DNA of 32,500 bases from Symbiodinium natans (GCA_905221605.1 CAJNDS010000675.1:1-32500), one strand, 5' to 3'; positions 8,283 through 17,440 are shown, counted from the first letter of the stretch. Notes: generated by a model from the letters alone, not told the origin. Made by a program: numbers and translations.

Positions 8283-8629
8283 CAAAAGGAACGAGCCGCC
8301 TGCTGCCGTGTGTTGCTGACAGCTTCCGAAGCTTCCGAGTTAGGCTTTCGGGCGTCATAGGCTGAAGGGACCCCCTTCGGAGTAGGACCTCATGGGTCCA
8401 GGATTCAGGGTTCAGGCAAGGGCGCCATGATCTTATGGGCTGAGGATTTAGGGCCCAGGGATGACTCAAGGCTTCTAGCAGGAGTTCGGGCGGGGGGGCA
8501 TGAAAGCTGGGGTGAGAAGACACTGGCTCTCGGACCCTCTACTGTGTAGGGCCGGTACTCAGGGCTTCGGGGTTTCGAGGCTTTGGGGCTTGTTTTTGGA
8601 CACCCCTGCGTCGCGGTTCCTTTCGAGCC

Positions 8630-8797
8630 ATGGGTCGAGGTAGGCCCAAGCGCAGACAGCTCTGCTGGCTACTCCTGCTGGTGGTGGCTTTCCTTGGGGA
8701 GGCGCAGGGGGGGTTCTACTCAGAGCGGAACTCCTTAGCTAGGTTGGCTGTTGGGGAGATATTTCAGATGTTCCTTATAAAGGGGCCCTATGTATAA
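8630..8797 (+). CDS. Putative first exon or small ORF with signal peptide
   Basis: The ATG has a strong context (GCCATGG). The 55-codon frame begins MGRGRPKRRQ, a basic n-region, followed by LCWLLLLVVAFLGEAQG, a typical hydrophobic core with a small-residue cleavage region (about residues 11-27). This predicts a secretory or ER-targeted (or plastid bipartite-type) protein. The frame continues FYSERNSLARLAVGEIFQMF and stops at TAA 8795. A TAG|GTTGGC donor near 8739 could end the exon earlier. The mature part matches nothing I recognise. Confidence 0.4.
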   Translation: MGRGRPKRRQLCWLLLLVVAFLGEAQGGFYSERNSLARLAVGEIFQMFLIKGPYV

Positions 8798-9012
8798 ATA
8801 TTTTTCAAAGGGTTTAATGGCCAACCTAGTCAGGGAATGTGGGCCACATTCGGAGCATATGAAGGGCACCCTTTGCCGAGGTATTGAACCCTTGAGGGGG
8901 GGGGGGGAACTTGGAATCTGTCATTTGCTAAATATATGCTTTACAGTCAAAATTAGGAGCCCCATCGCTTCTAGTCATAAGTGTGAGCAAAAGCACCAGG
9001 TTCCACAAGAAG
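8798..9012. other. Spacer
   Basis: Unique sequence with a G11 run at about 8898. No gene supported. Confidence 0.4.
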
Positions 9013-9266
9013 ACCCTAAACCCTAAACCCTAAACCCTAAACCCTAAACCCTAAACCCTAAACCCTAAACCCTAAACCCTAAACCCTAAACCCTAAACCC
9101 TAAACGAAACCCTAAACCCTAAACCCTAAACCCTAAACCCTAAACCCTAAACCCTAAACCCTAAACCCTAAACCCTAAACCCTAAACCCTAAACCCTAAA
9201 CCCTAAACCCTAAACCCAAACCCTAAACCCTAAACCCTAAACCCTAAACCCTAAACCCTAAACCCC
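9013..9266 (-). repeat. Long CCCTAAA array
   Basis: About 36 units, the longest array in the window. Two small defects (CCCTAAACGAAA near 9102 and CCCAAA near 9217) mark it as interstitial and slightly aged. Confidence 0.95.
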
Positions 9267-9290
9267 CCAGCGTGAGCTGCCAGATGCCAG

Positions 9291-9334
9291 GTTTGCCGAT
9301 CCATTGTCTTCACGGTTCCCGACTGCGTGAGGAC
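9291..9334 (+). CDS. Possible exon
   Basis: Acceptor CAGATGCCAG ends at 9290. In phase 2 LPIHCLHGSRLRED is open to a GGAC|GTTTTAGGG donor at 9335. It lies between a long CCCTAAA array and a TTTAGGG array. Short and weak. Confidence 0.22.
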
Positions 9335-9385
9335 GTTTTAGGGTCCGGGGTTTAGGGATTGGCTCCCGCACAGATGCAAAAATTC

Positions 9386-9479
9386 GGGTTTAGGGTTTAG
9401 GGTTTAGGGTTTAGGGTTTAGGGTTTAGGGTTTAGGGTTTAGGGTTTAGGGTTTAGGGTTTAGGGTTTAGGGTTTAGGG
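9386..9479 (+). repeat. TTTAGGG array
   Basis: About 13 perfect units, inverted relative to the 36-unit array at 9013-9266. The two arrays lie 120 bp apart and could pair as a large hairpin. Confidence 0.95.
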
Positions 9480-9943
9480 GCAGCACTGTGTGTCCGTGTG
9501 CTCAAACCTTCAGGAGACCAGTCCTGATGCAACACAGGGTTTAGGGTTTTAGGGCTGCCTAGACTTCCTTTCATGGTGCCTCCCTCCTCCCCCCCCCCCC
9601 CCCCCCCCCCAGCCACACGTGGCCCCCCCAGACATGCCCCTCCAAGTGTTGCTGGGGGCGGGGGGGTTATTGCTCCCAGTCCCTAAACCCTAAACCCCAC
9701 ACCCTAAACCCTAACCGCTCTTTTCCCGATGAGTTGTGGGGGGGGGGGGGGGGGGCTGATGCCGACAGGATCGAAGATTTCAGTCTGGAGATCCTGTCTC
9801 TCGGCCCCGAATGCAGAGAGAGGATGGTTTAGGGTTAGAGTTGTTGCCATGACTACTACTGTTATTACCATACTACGAAAACTCGGGTGCAGTTGCGACT
9901 CCTTACGACACGTGAAGCTTTACAAAGGGCTCAGCAATAGTAG
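9480..9943. other. Low-complexity spacer with complementary C22 and G18 runs
   Basis: A C22 run (9589-9610) and a G18 run (9738-9755) lie about 130 bp apart. Short CCCTAAA runs lie at 9682-9715. No gene is supported. Confidence 0.6.
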
Positions 9944-9988
9944 CAATACTCAGAAATCCTGCTGAAAAAACGAACCTGTCACCGATCC

Positions 9989-10162
9989 ATGCTCAGCACA
10001 GCTGTAACAAATCTGCAGCAAGCACTGCTACAACACCTTGTGCCCAACTTGAAAGAAACTCATCGAGAGCTTTCGAAGCAGCACAAAAGCCCTGCATGTG
10101 AGCAGTCGATGAGACTGTGGTGCAGTTCGCTTGTGCCAGGCCTGTGCGATTTCTACAGCTAG
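9989..10162 (+). CDS. Hypothetical small ORF or exon
   Basis: A 57-codon frame from ATG 9989 to TAG 10160 begins MLSTAVTNLQQALLQHLVPN and continues LKETHRELSKQHKSP. Its composition (helical, charged, Leu-rich N-terminus, Cys-rich end) looks like real protein. The frame is open further upstream to 9944, so it may be an internal or terminal exon. The antisense 60-codon frame (9993-10175) looks like a shadow. No family recognised. Confidence 0.35.
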   Translation: MLSTAVTNLQQALLQHLVPNLKETHRELSKQHKSPACEQSMRLWCSSLVPGLCDFYS

Positions 10163-10378
10163 GCAAGTTCGGCAAGGTTTCCGCAGGTCAAGCTTCGGGA
10201 TTGCATCACGATTTCTCTCGGCTGGAAACTGACGGAATAGCGATCACCAGCCCCACAGAACCGCAAACGCGCCTGCGATATTCTCGAAACAGAACTACCC
10301 AAGAAAGAAACCTAGCCCTAAACCCTAAACCCTAAACCCTAGGGTGCAGGGTTTAGGGCTCCCCGCTCTTGTCAACAG

Positions 10379-10457
10379 AGCATACCAAAGAGCAGCCTTC
10401 TGAGCCGAGGTTGTCCAAGGCACTGTCGGTTGCTGCCGGGCCCCCACGACTTCCGGG
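10379..10457 (+). CDS. Putative internal exon
   Basis: The acceptor tract CCCCGCTCTTGTCAACAG ends at 10378. In phase 2 HTKEQPSEPRLSKALSVAAG and further codons are open to a GGG|GTGTGGGTTAGGG donor at 10458. CCCTAAA units lie upstream (10317-10340) and a long TTTAGGG array follows at 10462. Proline-rich, function unknown. Confidence 0.35.
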
Positions 10458-10461
10458 GTGT

Positions 10462-10672
10462 GGGTTAGGGTTTAGGGTTTTTAGGGTTTTATGGTTTAGG
10501 GTTTAGGGTTTAGGGTTTAGGGTTTAGGGTTTAGGGTTTAGGGTTTAGGGTTTAGGGTTTAGGGTTTAGGGTTTAGGGTTTAGGGTTTCAGGGTTTGGGT
10601 GGTTGAGTGAGTGAGAGGGTTTAGGGTTTAGGGTTTAGGCTTTAGGGTTTAGGGTTTAGGGTTTAGTGTTTG
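10462..10672 (+). repeat. TTTAGGG array, interrupted
   Basis: Two blocks: 10462-10588 (about 17 units after a few irregular ones) and 10617-10672, separated by a GTGAGTGAGAG spacer. Confidence 0.9.
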
Positions 10673-10965
10673 GTGCATTTCAGGGTTTGGGGGTTCATCA
10701 ACCCCACACCCGCACAGAAACAAAAGGCCTTGCAAGGGTAGGGGGCTTGGGATCACCAATAGAGTTTAGGGGTACTGTTCTGCTTGGGAACAGAGAAGAG
10801 CAAGCTTCTGTTTGTCTCAGGATGTCCAGGAATTTCAGGCGCTTGTTTTTTTTTTTCTGCGGGGTGCTTTAGGGCTGTTGGGTTTTTTGCGACGGGTTTT
10901 CTGAGGACTGGCTGGGTGTCTTCAAGTGTAGAGGCTTTGGGCCTTGAGATTTTGATGGGGAATCT

Positions 10966-11049
10966 TTGGGATGTTCCCCTTATACTAACAGTCCTTAATA
11001 GGGGTTATAGCGGTCCAAGTATCCCCTATTATAATCCCTATGAAGGGAA
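10966..11049. mobile_element. Foldback element, copy 4
   Basis: The left arm GGGATGTTCCCCTTATACTA and CAGTCCTTAATAGGGGTTAT are well kept. The right arm CTATTATAATCCCTATGAAG pairs with it, but the outer right terminus is missing. Confidence 0.65.
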
Positions 11050-11257
11050 AGTTCTTGTGGAGTGTAGGCCTTCGGAGCCTTGCAAGCTTCGAGATTGGAC
11101 GTCACCTGCCGAGTTTTCCCCTGCCACGGCGGCATCCTTTTCCCCCTTGTGGTTTCTGGGCTTAGGGTTTAGGGTCTAGGGTTTAGGGTACTGAGCTGCA
11201 GGACAAAAAACCCGAAACCCTAAACCCTAAACCTCACCCCCTCTCCTGCGAGCCCAG

Positions 11258-11313
11258 GTCATTGCTGGCTCATGTGTTGGCAAGATGCCGCAGGCAACCA
11301 GTACTTACTTTCC
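11258..11313 (+). CDS. Possible exon
   Basis: Acceptor CTCTCCTGCGAGCCCAG ends at 11257. VIAGSCVGKMPQATSTYFP is open to a TGA at about 11315. CCCTAAA text lies on both sides, so a donor is not defined. Could be a terminal exon; weak. Confidence 0.22.
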
Positions 11314-11567
11314 CTGAACCCTAAACCGTAAACCCTAAGCCCTTTACCCTTTACAAGACTTAGACAAAGATTGCCTTACAGAGCCTTCAGCTGGTTTTTT
11401 GAACCCAAATTCTACAGGGTTTAGGGTTTAGGGTTCCCCTAAACCCTACAAACAAGCCCTAAACCTAGAACCTTAGTTTCCGAACCCTGGACTCCTCAAA
11501 CCAGGACTTTCAGTGCATTTCAATTGGGAGGCGGAATGTGTGACGTGTTCGTGGTCTCTGCTGTCAG

Positions 11568-11789
11568 GAGCATGGTGCTGCAGTGTTTGAGTCGGATACC
11601 AACATACCCAGCAGTATCCAGGGGGCTTGGGGGGGGGGGTTTAGGATGCTTGAGTTGCACCTTACTAGCAACCTGGACAACCTACCTGGGCTCTGTCAAC
11701 CCGCAAGGCCCTCGAACCTTCAAGAACGTTTTGAGAAGCTCAGACCCTCATACCTTTTTGTTCGCTCATCTCTTTCTTCTTGGGGGTGA
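11568..11789 (+). CDS. Putative exon (possibly terminal), unknown protein
   Basis: Acceptor GTCTCTGCTGTCAG ends at 11567. The frame starts EHGAAVFESDTNIPSSIQGA, continues with a segment like LELHLTSNLDNLPGLCQPAR and NLQERFEKLRPSYLF, and stops at TGA 11787. At 74 codons it is one of the longer open host frames. A second overlapping frame (11524-11898) is also open, so the choice is not certain. No recognised domain. Confidence 0.3.
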   Translation, partial: EHGAAVFESDTNIPSSIQGAWGGGFRMLELHLTSNLDNLPGLCQPARPSNLQERFEKLRPSYLFVRSSLSSWG

Positions 11790-12398
11790 TGAGTCTTTCT
11801 GCGTCATTTCTTTAGAAATGCCTATTACATATGAACATAGACCGGACAAACAAAAAATGAGAAGGAAGAAAAGACTCAGTGATGCTCATTTACTGTAACT
11901 CTAGATCCTTAGCCTCTTTGGGTTCGTTGGGTTCTTTGTATCCCTAAACCCTAAATCCTAAATTTGTAGCTACCCTGCTAAGTGCGGCCAAGAAGAGTAC
12001 ATTTAGGGTTTAAGGTTTAGGGTTTAGAGTTTAGAGTTTAGGGTTTAGGGTTTAGGGTTTTCGTTTTCATTCCTTTCGGTCCCAGAACTTGTCGGGCGAA
12101 CCTCGACTCGACCCTCGACGCCCAAACCCTAAGCCCGTCGGGCGTGAGAGGTTTAGGGTTTGGGGTTTAGGGTTTAGGGTTTAGGGGTTAAAAACCTCAA
12201 CAAAAAATGGACGCAGAAGTTATTCTGCACTCTGCATTGGAGCCCTATACCCTAGTAGACCCTCATCCTCACTCAAATAAGCCCTGAACCCCAAAACCCC
12301 AAAACTAAACCCCTAAACCCTACACCCCTAAGCCCCCAAACCCCTAAACCCCTAAACCTTAAACCCTAAACCCTAACCCCAAAAGCTCAACATCACAG
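11790..12398. other. Spacer with short telomere-like runs in both orientations
   Basis: TTTAGGG/TTTAGAG units at 12003-12060 and 12150-12185; degenerate CCCTAAA at 12290-12377 directly before the island at 12399. No other gene supported. Confidence 0.55.
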
Positions 12399-12481
12399 GT
12401 CTTGGCCGTTTGGCATGCGAAGTCGGCGCAAGGTCTGTCGAAGGTCTCGATGTGGACTGAAGCGGAAGATCGGCTGCAAGG
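12399..12481 (+). CDS. Putative internal exon
   Basis: Acceptor CTCAACATCACAG ends at 12398. The frame VLAVWHAKSAQGLSKVSMWT, then EAEDRLQG, is fully open to a CTGCAAGG|GTTTAGGG junction at 12482, where the first TTTAGGG unit itself supplies the GT donor. CCCTAAA-type text lies upstream. One of the clearest cases of the array-bracketed exon pattern. The peptide looks globular; family unknown. Confidence 0.45.
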
Positions 12482-12520
12482 GTTTAGGGTTTAGGGTCTA
12501 GGGTCTAGGGTCGAGGGTTT

Positions 12521-12633
12521 AGGTGTTCCCCCTTTCTACTAACAGCTCTTTACTAGGGATTCCAATACAAGAGGGGGGGGGGGGTACTATGATCCCTATT
12601 GGGGACTGTTAGTTTTAGGGTGAACATCCCAAG
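12521..12633. mobile_element. Foldback element, copy 5
   Basis: Complete at both ends: left GGTGTTCCCCCTTTCTACTA with ACAGCTCTTTACTAGGG, right GATCCCTATTGGGGACTGTT ending TGAACATCCC. The centre carries a G12 run (about 12576-12587). Confidence 0.7.
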
Positions 12634-13071
12634 CTTTGTGGCAAGAAAAGGGTTCGGGGCTTAGGATTGTTTAGGGCTTTAGGTGCCAAGGGCTTTAGGG
12701 CTTCGGGTTTAGGCTTCAGGGTTTAGGGTAGGGTTCAGGCCACACATGCTGCAGCAGGGCTCAAGGGTGTAAGTCTAGGAGTTTCTGGTTTCGGTCTGAA
12801 TAAACCAGATCCCAATGCCATATGTGGCTTTTTAGGCTGAGATCTCACTGGCCAAGGATTTAAGGAAGTGTAACTTAAGGCTTAAGGACCACCCAACATG
12901 AAAAAACGAATAGTAGATAAGGTTCAAGCAGTTCAGACTTTTTCCGGGGCAAGGTCACTCACCTCGGGGTTGCGGACAGATTCACGTGTGGGCTTTTGAG
13001 GTTTAGGGTTTCGGGCTTCGGGGTGAGCATATGAACTTAGGGGCCGCAGGGTTCAGGGTTTAGGTATTCAG
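12634..13071. other. Spacer
   Basis: Unique sequence with isolated TTTAGGG and CTTCGGG motifs. No open frame stands out. Confidence 0.45.
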
Positions 13072-13158
13072 GTTGGGATGTTCCCCCTTATACCTAGCAG
13101 TCCTGAATAGGTATTATAGTACGCCCTACTATAATCCCTATTAAGGACTGTTAGTCCC
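13072..13158. mobile_element. Foldback element, copy 6
   Basis: TTGGGATGTTCCCCCTTATA, then AGCAGTCCTGAATAGGTATT, then the complementary CTACTATAATCCCTATTAAG ending GGACTGTTAGTCCC. The inner arms pair almost perfectly; the outer right end is shortened. Confidence 0.7.
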
Positions 13159-13465
13159 AAGGTTTAGGGTTTTAGGGTTTGGGGCTTCGGAGCCCCAAAC
13201 CCGAGGGGATTTAGATGACTGGGTGGTGGGAGTCTGTGTTTGCTTTTTCTGGGATCCGATGATGGCGTCCCCAAGATTGAAGAACACCCTAAGTCCTCAA
13301 CCTTAAACCTACATCCTACAACTCATTTCCAAGAAGGGTTGAGTTTTCGGGTCTAGGTCTAAGAAGTCGTTTGGGGTGTGTGTTCTTTTTCTGGGCTCCC
13401 GCAGCCACATTTAGGGCTTCGGGTTTAAACGGACTTGGGGCTGTGCGGACAGGGCCCCAATATTT

Positions 13466-13548
13466 TTAGGTTTAGGGTTTAGGGTTTAGGGTTTAGGGTT
13501 TAGGGTTTAGGGTTTAGGTTTAGGGTTTAGGGTTTAGGGTTTAGGGTT
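13466..13548 (+). repeat. TTTAGGG array
   Basis: About 11 units with one missing-G unit (TTTAGG). Confidence 0.92.
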
Positions 13549-14054
13549 CTTTGGTACTTAAGGGCCAGGCTCGAGATTCCGACTCAGGTCAGTATGGGAG
13601 TGCAGCTTTCATACAACATTGTCCGCCACACGCCCTTGACGACCTACGCGGAGGTTGCAGCTTGACAGCAGCGACAGCAACCGCAGGATCGCTTTGTTAT
13701 TCCTTATATGGGCTGATGGTCTCTTTAAGTAGGGTTTCTGTCTTAAAGGGCATATATTCGGGGTTCTTATTACGGTATTTAGGGGCTATATTGAGGTATA
13801 AGGGTAACAGATAAAGAGGCCACCGACCTTTATAAGCTAAACCCTGAATGACGCACACCCAAGAACTAGGCCTGCGTCGGGCTTTCTGAAGGTTAATCTG
13901 GGTCGTATTTTGGGAAGGGGTAGGGGTAGTTTCGGCAACCCTAAACGGCCCTAAACCCTAAAACGTACAGGATCTCAAAATTTCAGGTTCAGGTTGACGC
14001 ATGCCCTATAAGCAGCATACAGGGTTTGGGGTTTTAGGGTTTAGGGTTTAGGGT
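13549..14054. other. Spacer with a possible small inverted-repeat element
   Basis: GTTATTCCTTATA (about 13696) and TATAAGGGTAACAG (about 13797) are near-complementary and could bound a roughly 120-bp foldback insertion. The + frame at 13551-13814 is open for 87 codons but spans this palindrome, so I do not call it as a gene. Confidence 0.35.
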
Positions 14055-14276
14055 TCAGGGTTTAGGGTTTAGGCCAGAAATTGGTAACTTAAGGACTGTA
14101 ACTTTGCATTTTGGGGCTTGGGGCTGGGGAGCTCGAATGGCGTCTGGGGCATTGCAGATTGCATTTACGTCGTTCAACGCCTTTTCCCAGAGCCCAATAG
14201 CCTCCAATGCAGAAGTTCGCCTCAAAATGCCAGGGTGCTCCTTATCATGCTCGACGCTATACTCCTGAACTTTCAT
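14055..14276 (-). CDS. Hypothetical protein, minus strand
   Basis: A 73-codon frame from ATG at 14276 begins MKVQEYSVEHDKEHPGILRR and continues SALEAIGLWEKALNDVNAIC, which looks like real helical protein. Its last codons run into CCCTAAA text, so the true end (stop or splice) is uncertain. Array orientation around it does not fit the bracketing seen for + strand islands. It may be a separate or relic gene. Confidence 0.27.
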   Translation of the reverse strand: MKVQEYSVEHDKEHPGILRRTSALEAIGLWEKALNDVNAICNAPDAIRAPQPQAPKCKVTVLKLPISGLNPKP

Positions 14277-14302
14277 TTGGGTTCTCTGGGATGTTGAATG
14301 GG

Positions 14303-14377
14303 GCCCTAAACCCTAAACCCTAAACCCTACACCCTAAACCCTAAACCCTAAACCCTAAACCCTAAACCCTAAACCCC
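14303..14377 (-). repeat. CCCTAAA array
   Basis: About ten units with one CCCTACA variant, directly upstream of the putative exon at 14404. Confidence 0.95.
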
Positions 14378-14403
14378 AAGAACAGGCAATCTTATTCCCG
14401 CAG

Positions 14404-14505
14404 ATGTTGCTCCTCACAGTGGTGGTGTCTTGGGCGGACGCGATCCTGGGCCCGCGCGTTTGGACCCTCTGCTTGCAACCCAAGAAGTGATCAAAGCCTC
14501 AAACC
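14404..14505 (+). CDS. Putative internal exon
   Basis: Acceptor TCTTATTCCCGCAG ends at 14403. In phase 2 the island reads VAPHSGGVLGGRDPGPARLD and then PLLATQEVIKASN. It is open right up to an AACC|GTTTTAGGG donor at 14506 that is the first unit of an 11-unit TTTAGGG array. An alternative ATG frame stops inside at 14488. Its end phase (1 base) fits the next acceptor at 14760 in the frame RVKLCLLLGG. No family recognised. Confidence 0.45.
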
Positions 14506-14506
14506 G

Positions 14507-14590
14507 TTTTAGGGTTTAGGGTTTAGGGTTTAGGGTTTAGGGTTTAGGGTTTAGGGTTTAGGGTTTAGGGTTTAGGGTTTAGGGTTTAGG
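14507..14590 (+). repeat. TTTAGGG array
   Basis: About 11 units starting at the proposed splice donor. 14595-14740 holds degenerate CCCTAAA/CCCCTAAG text that leads to the next acceptor. Confidence 0.95.
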
Positions 14591-14760
14591 AAGCCCTAAA
14601 CCCGAAACCCTACACCCTAAAACCCCTAAGCCCCTAAATCCCTAAACTCTAACCCCTCAACCCCAAGTCCAAAACCCTAAACTTATAAACCTTCAACCCT
14701 TGAACCCCTAAACTCTTCACGGGGGGACCACCAAGAGCTCCAGCCCTAACCCTTCTGCAG

Positions 14761-15150
14761 CCAGGGTGAAGCTTTGTTTGCTACTCGGTGGTGAAATGTG
14801 GGCCTGGGAGCATGCCTTCGCCTTCCTACATCCAACTGCTGGACGCTCTGTGGTGTCCGAGGATGTTTTGCATACGCCGTGGCATATCCAAAAGAGCAGG
14901 GTACCACACCTGTCTTTTCGACGTGTCTCGCATGACGGACCCGTTCTGGGGCGGTGTCCGCAAGATCACATGCCTGGTGGGCTCTCTTTCGCAGGTTGCT
15001 GGCGACAAAGTTAGGTACTACGAAGTCCCGCATGGTCGGACCGAAAGCATCGAGAAGCGACTCCTCATGAGCTCTATACGCGAGATGTTTGCGGCTGATG
15101 CCGTCAAAAGTTCTGCTTCAATCGCTGGTTTGAGTGCTCACGAACAGCCC
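14761..15150 (+). CDS. Exon-rich coding island, frame ambiguous
   Basis: A 390-bp GC-rich unique segment begins after acceptor ACCCTTCTGCAG (ends 14760) and ends near a GCCC|GTTTGTTTGG donor at 15151. Two + frames are long: one starts RVKLCLLLGGEMWAWEHAFA and stops at 15012; the other starts near 14788 and stays open to 15195, with a convincing second half (VRYYEVPHGRTESIEKRLLM). An internal acceptor TCTCTTTCGCAG at about 14994 may separate two exons. Function unknown. Confidence 0.35.
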
Positions 15151-15270
15151 GTTTGTTTGGGGTTTAGGGGTTCTGGGCGGCTTCTTCGAATTTAAGCTGA
15201 GTTACCCTTCTCCACACAGTAGAGAACACCGTTCGCTCTTGTACACGGCAACTCAAACCCCTAAACCCTG

Positions 15271-15470
15271 AACCCCAAACCCCAAACCCCAAACCCCAAA
15301 CCCCAAACCCCAAACCCCAAACCCCAAACCCCAAACCCCAAACCCCAAACCCCAAACCCCAACCCCAAACCCCCAACCCCAAACCCCAAACCCCAAACCC
15401 CAAACCCCAAACCCCAAACCCCAAACCCCAAACCCCAAACCCCAAACCCTAAACCCTAAACCCTAAACCC
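15271..15470 (-). repeat. TTTGGGG (CCCCAAA) variant array
   Basis: About 24 CCCCAAA units with two CCCCAAC variants, ending in three ordinary CCCTAAA units. The minus strand encodes a spurious GFGVWGL repeat. Likely homogenised spread of one variant unit. Confidence 0.93.
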
Positions 15471-16092
15471 AATCTAAGTTCCTTAACGACAATTGGGGGA
15501 GTCCCGGCCCCCTCCAAACCCTAAACCCTAAACCGCAAACCCCTTAGCCCCTAAACCCCTTAGGCCCTAGACCCCAAAACCCCTAACTCCAAGCCATCAA
15601 CCTTAAACCTTAAGCCCTAAAAGCCGCCTAAACCCCTGACCCCCTAAAAACACACTGAAAAAACCCTACGCCTCGAAGTTTCTAAACCCTAAGCCCCTAG
15701 ACCCCCAAAGCCCCCTCAAAAAACCCTGAAAAAAACCCCTAACTCTAAACCATCAGAAACATCACCGTAAACCCTAAGCCCTAAACCCCTAAAGGACCCT
15801 AACCCCCCTAAAAAAACCCTGAACAAACCCTGAAAAACACTTAAAAAACTCTAAAGAACCCTGAAAAAACCCTGAAAAAACTCTAAAAAGCCCTAAAAAA
15901 ACCTTGAAAAAGCCCCTAAGCCTCTATGCCCCTACACCCTGAAAAACACCTAAAAAACTCTAAAAAGCCCCCAAAAAACCTTGACAAAGCCCCTAAGCCT
16001 CTATGCCCCTAGACCAGGCTGGCCTGCGCCTGCCTCTGCACGGGCGTGGTGCTGATGTCGACCGGACTGGTGCTTCGGCCCAGGAATCATAG
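15471..16092. repeat. Degenerate C-rich telomere-derived sequence
   Basis: CCCTAAA-like text with CCCTGAAAAA variants. A 77-bp direct repeat (ACCTTGAAAAAGCCCCTAAG at 15901, again at 15978) lies within it. 16015-16085 is a short unique GC-rich stretch. No gene is supported. Confidence 0.6.
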
Positions 16093-16145
16093 GGTTTAGG
16101 GTTTAGGGTTTAGGGTTTAGGGTTTAGGGTTTAGGGCTAGGGTTT
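16093..16145 (+). repeat. TTTAGGG array
   Basis: About seven units. Confidence 0.9.
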
Positions 16146-16302
16146 AGGACTTAGAGTTGCGGTTTATCTTTTTATTGGCTTCGTGGAGGGGTGGGGGGGG
16201 GATGTTTTTTTTTTTTTTGCGGGAAGGTCCCCTGCCCCCCACCTACCCTTAGCTCCTGGGGCTCTAGGGTCTGGTCATAGAATATGATACTCTCTTTCAT
16301 AC

Positions 16303-16459
16303 AAACCCTAAACCCTAAACCCTAAACCCTAAACCCTAAACCCTAAACCCTAAACCCTAAACCCTAAACCCTAAACCCTAAACCCTAAACCCTAAACCCT
16401 AAACCCTAAACCCTAAACCTAAACCCTAAACCCTAAACCCTAAACCCTAAACCCTAAAC
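16303..16459 (-). repeat. CCCTAAA array
   Basis: About 22 units with one CCTAAA deletion unit. Confidence 0.95.
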
Positions 16460-16583
16460 ATAACGTATATGCATTATGTGATGTAGGTATATCATAGCAG
16501 ACTATCAGCGGGCTTTAGGGCTTCGAGTTCTAGGGCTTAGGACTCAGGCTCTGGGATTACGAAGCTTTAGGGTGGTGGAGTTC

Positions 16584-16743
16584 TAAACCCTAAACCCTAA
16601 ACCCTAACCCTAAACCCTAAACCCTAAACCCTAAACCCTAAACCCTAAACTAAACCTAAACCCTAAACCCTAAACCCTAAACCCTAAACCCTAAACCCTA
16701 AACCCTAAACCCTAAACCCTAAACCCTAAACCCTAAACCCTAG
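16584..16743 (-). repeat. CCCTAAA array
   Basis: About 22 units with a small rearranged stretch (ACTAAACCTAAA) near 16645. Upstream of the putative exon at 16762. Confidence 0.95.
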
Positions 16744-16761
16744 CCCGCCCCTGCTGCACAG

Positions 16762-16861
16762 GTATCCACATCGGTCACCGCGACGGCCTATGCGGCCAAT
16801 GCACTTTTTGGGCTCGTGGCCGTGCTCCCTCAGGCCCTGATTGTTTCGCGTGGCTTGGGGC
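16762..16861 (+). CDS. Putative internal exon with membrane-like segment
   Basis: The acceptor tract CCCCTGCTGCACAG ends at 16761. The frame is open for 33 codons (VSTSVTATAYAANALFGLVA, then VLPQALIV) to a GGGC|GTAGGGTTTAGGG donor at 16862. Residues 9-28 are hydrophobic enough for a transmembrane helix. The end phase (1 base) joins in frame to the next proposed exon at 17509. Host gene unknown. Confidence 0.45.
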
Positions 16862-17440
16862 GTAGGGTTTAGGGCTTTAGGGTTTGCTGTAAAAGGGTTT
16901 AGGGTTTAGGGGTTTAGGGTTTGAGGTTTAGGGTTTAGGGTTCACTGTTCAGCGTTTAGGGCGAAGATTCGTGAGGGGGGAGCGGGGGTCAGGGCCACAA
17001 GCCCTAAACCCAAAACCAGTGAGGGCCTTGGAGCTTCAGAGGGGGCTTTGAAGTATTCTTTGCTTTCTTGTGCGGAGGCCCAAAAAAGTGACAAACTGAG
17101 CCTTAAAGTCTGAGATCATGATGATGGGGGTTTCTAACCCTTTTCGCGGTTCCCAAAAGAAGCTCCTTTGGCGGGGGAAAGAATCTGGGGGGGAGAAATG
17201 CAGGCGGACCCGTTTACGTTGAGAAGTGCTCTAATCCCGAGTGGACTCTATGGACCATGAACCCTGGCAGCGCGTCTTTCACCCCACCTGGGCACATATA
17301 CATAGATGGAAATCGAGAGCAGCAACGTTTAGGATGTAGTGTTGAGGCAAAGCCCTGATGCAAGAAAGGCAGTAAGCATGCCAAGACACCTTCAATCCCC
17401 AAACCTCCTTGAGAAACTCAAGAAGCCTTGTCCTAAAAGC

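Noticed and set aside
10784-11179. 131-codon + strand ORF
   Set aside because: It runs through foldback copy 4 and telomere-like text; an open frame by composition.
15164-15445. Protein with GFGVWGL repeats on the minus strand
   Set aside because: It is a direct translation of the CCCCAAA repeat; no other coding evidence.
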